Shown here piece after piece: positions 32,842-38,024 of a stretch of DNA of 38,024 nucleotides. Under the pieces are notes generated by a model. The model did not search any database. It was not told the origin of the DNA and saw only the letters and a list, made by a program, of their open reading frames with translations. The DNA is taken from NCBI GenBank assembly GCA_001770935.1, contig MESI01000121.1, forward strand, positions 33,066 to 71,089. The letters are read 5' to 3'. Position 1 is the first letter of the stretch. Each line of letters opens with the position of its first letter. The translations under genes were made by a program, and so were the position numbers. The DNA comes from Burkholderiales bacterium RIFCSPLOWO2_12_FULL_61_40. Lineage in GTDB: Bacteria > Pseudomonadota > Gammaproteobacteria > Burkholderiales > Burkholderiaceae_C.

Positions 32842-33657
32842 TTAGCTCATCACGTTACCACCATCCACATTGAGTGTCTGCGCGGTGATGTAAGAGGCCT
32901 CCATGCTGGCCAAAAATACGGCGGCGCCGGCAATGTCACCTGGCGCGCCCATGTAGCCCAGGGGCACGGCCTCGCCCACCTGTTTTTTCTTCTCGCCCAG
33001 GGGCAGGTTTTCGTACTTGGCAAACAGGGCGTCCACATGGCTCCACATGGGGGTGGCGATCACGCCCGGCGCAATGCCGTTGACCCGGATGTGGTGCGGC
33101 GCCATGGCCAGCGCGGCGCTTTGGGTGTAGCTGATGACGGCCGCTTTGGTCGCGCAGTAGTGGGACACCAGGGCCTCGCCCCGGCGTCCGGCCTGCGAGG
33201 CCATGTTGATCACGGCCCCACGTGTTTGCTGCTCCACCATATGGGCCAGCACTTTTTGCATGACAAAAAAGGCGCCCTTGACGTTGACGGCAAACATCTT
33301 GTCGTACATGGCCTCGTCGCTTTCCAGCAGCGGGGCCATGTCAAAAATGGCGGCGTTGTTGAACAGCACATGGATGGGGCCGAAACGCGCCACCGCCGAC
33401 TCCACCAGCAGGGCAATGTCGGCCATGCGGGTGACGTTGGCTGCAATGTAGTGCACCTGCTGGGGGTACTGCGCCGCCAGCGCCTGCACTTCGGCGCTGG
33501 CCTCCAGGGGAAGGTCGACGATGCTGCACAGCGCACCTTCGCGCAGATAGGCCGCCGCCACAGCGGCGCCGATACCGCCACCCGCGCCAGTGAGCACGGC
33601 GTGGCGGCCCAGCAGGCGTTGGGAGGGGGTGGCAGAGGTGTTGCTTGGGGTATTCAT
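32842..33657 (-). CDS. Short-chain polyol dehydrogenase (SmoS/iditol dehydrogenase-like)
   Basis: 271 residues, classical SDR. The cofactor motif TGAGGGIG is at 23-30. The Asp at the end of the second strand (D48 in SIVDLP) favours NAD over NADP. NNAA is at 100-103 and the catalytic triad is S154, Y167-x3-K171. The operon context suggests oxidation of a sugar alcohol such as sorbitol (SmoS-like) or arabinitol. Its ATG overlaps the preceding gene's stop by 4 nt. Exact substrate is uncertain because the adjacent DalD-like enzyme could already oxidise the main substrate. Confidence 0.85.
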   Translation of the reverse strand: MNTPSNTSATPSQRLLGRHAVLTGAGGGIGAAVAAAYLREGALCSIVDLPLEASAEVQALAAQYPQQVHYIAANVTRMADIALLVESAVARFGPIHVLFNNAAIFDMAPLLESDEAMYDKMFAVNVKGAFFVMQKVLAHMVEQQTRGAVINMASQAGRRGEALVSHYCATKAAVISYTQSAALAMAPHHIRVNGIAPGVIATPMWSHVDALFAKYENLPLGEKKKQVGEAVPLGYMGAPGDIAGAAVFLASMEASYITAQTLNVDGGNVMS

Positions 33658-35110
33658 GTGCGGTGGTTCCTTACAAAAAGAGTGACCCGTTCGAAGGCGG
33701 TCCGAACGGATTGGGTCAGGCGCAAATCACCGGCCAGGGTGCCCCACAGCACGGTGTCGGCGCAAAAGGCCGCCACCGGGTCGGCGGCTTCGCAGAGGGC
33801 ATGGGCGCTACGCGGGTCCATCACCTGGTCCTGGTAGGTGTAGGCAATCTGGCCTGCGTGCCAGCGCTGCAAATACGCCAAAAACAGGGCAGGCAGCATG
33901 GCCACGCTGGCAATCGACTCGCCGCGTGCCAGCCGCTCCTGGATGGTGGGCGCGATAAAGCCGGGAATCTTGGAATAGCCGTCCATGGCCACGCGCTGGT
34001 TGGTGTCCGCAATCGCGGGGTTGCCAAAACGCTCCAGCACCACGTCGCGGTAGCGCGTCAAATCGACCGGGCTGGGCGCACCGGGGCTGCTGAGCACGGG
34101 AATGGCGTCGTCGGTGGCGTAGTCAAACGCGATGCGCCGGATCACGGCGTCGTGTGTGCCCTCGTGGATGAAGTGGTAGCCCACCAGCGTGCCGGCCCAG
34201 GCGATACAGCTGTGCGTGGCGTTGAGCAGGCGGATCTTGGCTTCCTCGTAGGGCGCCACCGATTCCACCATCTCCACGCCCACCGTTTCCCAGGCCGGAC
34301 GGCCCGCGCAAAAGCGGTCTTCAATCACCCACTGGATAAAGCTCTCGCCCATCACCGGCACGGCATCTATCCAGCCGGTGGCCGCCCGCACCCGAGCCGC
34401 CACGTCCGGCGTGGGGCGGGGGGTGATGCGGTCCACCATGGCGTTGGGGCAGGTGGTGTGGGCCTGCACCCAGTCCAGCAGCGCTGCATCGCCTGCCAGT
34501 GCGATGAAGCGCAGCAGCCCGGCGCGAAAGCGCTGGCCGTTGTGGCGCAGGTTGTCGCAGTTGAGCAAGGTCACCGCACCGGCCTGGGCCTGCATGCGCG
34601 CGCGCAGCATGGCCGTCAGCGCCCCGTAAATGGTGCTGCCGCCAGACGCCATGGGTTGGGTGCCACGGGCCGCGGCCAGGTCGGCGGCGATGTCGGGCAA
34701 GTTTGCATCCAGCTGGTCGTGGCCGTCCAGGTAATAGCCGGCCTCGGTCACGGTGAAGGAAATGATGCGGGTGCTGGCCTGCGCGGCGCGGGCGATCAGG
34801 CCCGAGAGCGTGGGCTCGAAGGGCACCACGTCGGCAATCGCGGTGATGCGGGTGTAGTGGTGCGCACCCGCCGGGCTGATGGTCTCCAGCGTATAAGCGC
34901 CGCCCTGCGCATCCAGAGCGGCCACGGTGTCGGCCATGTCGGCGCGGATGTTGCCGCCGGCCAAGTGCCAGCGCGTGTCGCCCGACGCCCGCAAGGCGTG
35001 TAGGTAGGCCGCCTGGTGGGCGCGGTGGAAGGAGCCCAGGCCCAGGTGCAACATGACCCAGGCCGCGGGAGGGTGGGCGGAGGTGGCCGTGGAGGTGGAT
35101 GTAACGTGCG

Positions 35111-35114
<4 letters not shown>
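33654..35114 (-). CDS. dalD: D-arabinitol 4-dehydrogenase (mannitol dehydrogenase family)
   Basis: 486 residues, long-chain polyol dehydrogenase. LHLGLGSFHRAHQAAYLHAL near 22-41 is the family's cofactor region. TEAGYYLDGHDQLDANLPDI near 122-141, STIYGALTAMLRARM and LLNCDNLRHNGQRFRAGLL follow the arabinitol-dehydrogenase pattern rather than that of mannitol dehydrogenase MtlK. The reaction would give D-xylulose, the substrate of XylB encoded in the same operon, which fits. Mannitol oxidation cannot be excluded by sequence alone. Its ATG overlaps the ABC ATPase stop by 4 nt. Confidence 0.78.
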
Positions 35115-36157
<1,043 letters not shown>

Positions 36158-36310
36158 TGGGAAAGCTCCTGATCTTTATTACTTACAAACGTTGGAGTGC
36201 CAAGCACCCATTACCAGGGGTGCCGCGGAACCGGCTTTGCCGGGCCGCTGGCACCGCCCCCTGCAAGGGGGAGAGCGGCCACACGCAGTGGGCAAGCCGG
36301 GGGGTGTGCA
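36158..36310. repeat. Intra-operon gap with nested palindromes
   Basis: 153 bp. GGTGCC (36219-36224) pairs with GGCACC (36250-36255), enclosing CCGGC-TTT-GCCGG, and is followed by CCCCCT-GCA-AGGGGG (36257-36271). No clear T-run follows. I recall similar GC-rich hairpins as dispersed intergenic repeats in Comamonadaceae; here they may stabilise or attenuate the operon mRNA. Confidence 0.5.
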
Positions 36311-37165
36311 TTACTTCACCGCACCAAAGGTCAGCCCCTGCACCAGTTGTTTCTGGCTGAACCAGCCGAACACCACGATGGGGGCGATCGCCATGAAGGA
36401 GGCCGCCGAGAGCTTGGCCCAGAACAGCCCCTCGGGGCTGGAGTAGGAGGCGATCAGCGTGGCCAGCGTGCCGGCCTTGGCCGCGCTCAGGTTGAGCGAC
36501 CAGAAGGCCTCGTTCCAGCTCAGCACCAGGCACAACAAGCCCGTGGAGGCCAGGCCCCCCATGGTCAGAGGCAGCAGCACATGGCGGAACTCCTGCCACA
36601 GCGTGGCGCCGTCCATGCGCGAGGCCTCCAGGATCTCGTGCGGGATGTCCTTGAGGTGCGAGTACAGCATCCACACCATGATGGGCAGGTTGCTCAGGGT
36701 GAACACGATCACCAGCGCGGTGCGCGAGTCCAGCAGGCCCGAGAGCTGCGCCAGCACGTAGATGGGCACCAGCGCGCCCACCGCGGGCATCATCTTGGTG
36801 GAGAGCATCCACATCAGGATGTCCTTGGTGTATTTGCCCTTGAAGAAGGCCATGGCGTAGGCCGCCGGGAAGGCCAGCGCCAGGCCCAGGAGCGTGGAGG
36901 CCACGCTGGTGATCAGCGAGTTCTGGGCGTACAGCAGGTAGTCGCTGCGTTCCTGCACCAGGTGGAAGTTCTCCAGCGTGGGTGTGAACAGCAGAAGAGG
37001 CGGCACCGAGATGGCTTGCAGCTCGGTCTTGAAGGCCGTGAGTATCAGCCAGCCCAGCGGGAAGAACAGCACCAGGGTCACGCCCCAGGCCAGCAGGGTG
37101 CGCACACACTGGAGCAGCAGTTTGGTTTGCAAGGAGGTCAGGGAAAAGCGCGGGGAAGAGGTCAT
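36311..37165 (-). CDS. ABC transporter permease, polyol uptake (SmoG/MalG type)
   Basis: 284 residues with six membrane helices. The EAA loop that contacts the ATPase is ILEASRMDGATLWQEFRHV near 178-196. It belongs to the MalG-type family of permeases for mannitol, sorbitol and related polyols. It starts 7 nt after the other permease's stop. An adenine/GC-rich gap with hairpins follows before the ATPase gene. Confidence 0.92.
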   Translation of the reverse strand: MTSSPRFSLTSLQTKLLLQCVRTLLAWGVTLVLFFPLGWLILTAFKTELQAISVPPLLLFTPTLENFHLVQERSDYLLYAQNSLITSVASTLLGLALAFPAAYAMAFFKGKYTKDILMWMLSTKMMPAVGALVPIYVLAQLSGLLDSRTALVIVFTLSNLPIMVWMLYSHLKDIPHEILEASRMDGATLWQEFRHVLLPLTMGGLASTGLLCLVLSWNEAFWSLNLSAAKAGTLATLIASYSSPEGLFWAKLSAASFMAIAPIVVFGWFSQKQLVQGLTFGAVK

Positions 37166-37172
37166 GGGGTGC

Positions 37173-38024
37173 TCACTTGTCGAGGTTTTTGCCGACCATG
37201 CGGATCAGGAAGACGGCGGCGATGTTGGCCAGTACCACGGCAAACAGGGCACCTGCCGAGGCCACGCCCGCATCAAAGTTCAAGAGCGCCTGTTTGAAGA
37301 TCAAAAAGGCCACGTTGGTGCTGGCGTCGCCCGGACCGCCCCCCGTGGTGGTGTAGATCTCGGCAAACACGCTGAGCAAAAAGATCATCTCGATCATCAC
37401 CACCACGGCCACCGAGCGGCCCAGGTGCGGGATGTAGAGGTAGCGCAGCTGCTGCAGGTAGTTGGCGCCGTCCATGCGCGAGGCCTCCAACTGCTCGCGG
37501 TTCATGCCTTGCAGCGCGGTGATGAAGATCAGCGTGGCAAAGGGCAGCCACTGCCAGGACACGATCAGGATCACGCTCCACAGCGGCCAGTCGGTCAGCC
37601 AGTCCACGGGGGTGGCGCCAAAGAAGATCCAGACCTGGGCCAGCACGCCGTAGATCGGGTTCATCATCATGTGCTTCCACAGCAGTGCGTTGACCGTCGG
37701 CATCACAAAAAACGGGGAGATGAGCAGGATGCGCACCAGTGCCCGCCCCGGAAACGGCTCGTCGATCAGCAGGGCGATCAGGATGCCGCCCACCACCGTC
37801 AACAGGATCACGCTGCCCAGCAGCAGCAAGGTGTTCATGACGGCCGGGCCGAAGGACGGGTCGGTCATGAAGTAGCTGTAGTTCTCCAGGCCGATGAAGC
37901 CCACCTGGTCGGGCTGCATGAGGTTGAAGCGGATGACGGAGAAATAGATCGTCATCACCAGCGGCACGATCATCCACAGGAAGAGCGTGAGCACGGCGGG
38001 CGCCATCAGGGCGCGGGGGAGTAA
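37173..38024 (-). CDS. ABC transporter permease, polyol uptake (SmoF/MalF type), 5' end outside window
   Basis: 284 codons are visible and the frame is open to the window edge; an internal Met at 38006 is preceded by in-frame LLPRAL, typical of an SmoF N-terminus, so the true start lies beyond 38024. About six membrane helices are present, with the EAA-type motif LEASRMDGANYLQQLRYL near the middle of the protein. It pairs with the permease at 36311-37165. The matching binding protein gene is expected just upstream, outside the window. Confidence 0.92.
   Translation of the reverse strand, partial: LLPRALMAPAVLTLFLWMIVPLVMTIYFSVIRFNLMQPDQVGFIGLENYSYFMTDPSFGPAVMNTLLLLGSVILLTVVGGILIALLIDEPFPGRALVRILLISPFFVMPTVNALLWKHMMMNPIYGVLAQVWIFFGATPVDWLTDWPLWSVILIVSWQWLPFATLIFITALQGMNREQLEASRMDGANYLQQLRYLYIPHLGRSVAVVVMIEMIFLLSVFAEIYTTTGGGPGDASTNVAFLIFKQALLNFDAGVASAGALFAVVLANIAAVFLIRMVGKNLDK

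Noticed and set aside
33645..35003. Plus-strand open frame of 452 codons
   Set aside because: Antisense to the arabinitol dehydrogenase gene; no family signal.

Overview
High-GC bacterial chromosome whose gene families point to Burkholderiales, most likely Comamonadaceae (Rhodoferax-like): the flotillin/YqiJ/ATPase cluster, GNA1162- and DUF4810-type lipoproteins, quinol-type NO reductase and smo-type polyol uptake genes all fit that group. No rRNA, tRNA, CRISPR array or complete insertion sequence was seen. Taxonomy is inferred from family content only.

Layout. 1-5655 (minus): membrane-stress operon TelA, XpaC-like, YqiJ-like, flotillin and a large ATPase cut by the window edge. 5915-7454 (minus): ArsR-family repressor and CSCG-motif permease. 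7642-12315 (minus): a glycerol-type (GlpV-like) binding protein without transporter subunits, a second small binding protein, a CheX-type protein with a degenerate receiver domain, a CheY-like receiver and a phasin-like protein. 12411-14815 (minus): CsgG-like, DUF4810, GNA1162 and RlpA-like lipoprotein genes. 14978-16788 (plus): cobalamin riboswitch with an intrinsic terminator, a 57-residue peptide precursor and its radical SAM/SPASM maturase (CbpA/CbpB type). 16812-18631 (minus): TetR repressor and DUF418 membrane protein with a 32-bp operator-like palindrome. 18758-19750 (minus): BluB (lower-ligand synthesis for B12) behind a second cobalamin riboswitch. 19804-22211 (minus): quinol-dependent nitric oxide reductase preceded by two NsrR-type boxes. 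22362-24023 (plus): MscS-type channel and a small secreted duplicated-repeat protein. 24030-25132 (minus): QueE and QueD. 25440-29329 (minus): a small accessory island with a TOTE-type primase-helicase, a 181-residue companion and a RhuM-like gene broken by an internal deletion. 29725-30321 (plus): secreted protein of unknown role. 30362-38024 (minus): sugar-alcohol operon with two ABC permeases, ATPase, D-arabinitol 4-dehydrogenase, short-chain dehydrogenase, AraC regulator and xylulokinase.

How the genes work together. The polyol operon makes a coherent path: uptake of a sugar alcohol, oxidation to a ketose (D-arabinitol to D-xylulose) and phosphorylation by XylB. Two B12 riboswitches in opposite orientation about 4.5 kb apart govern BluB and the peptide/radical-SAM pair, so peptide production is probably raised when cobalamin is scarce. 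The most interesting elements are this B12-regulated modified-peptide system, the TOTE island with its decayed RhuM gene, the receptor-like orphan binding-protein/chemotaxis cluster, and the TelA-XpaC-YqiJ-flotillin-ATPase operon.
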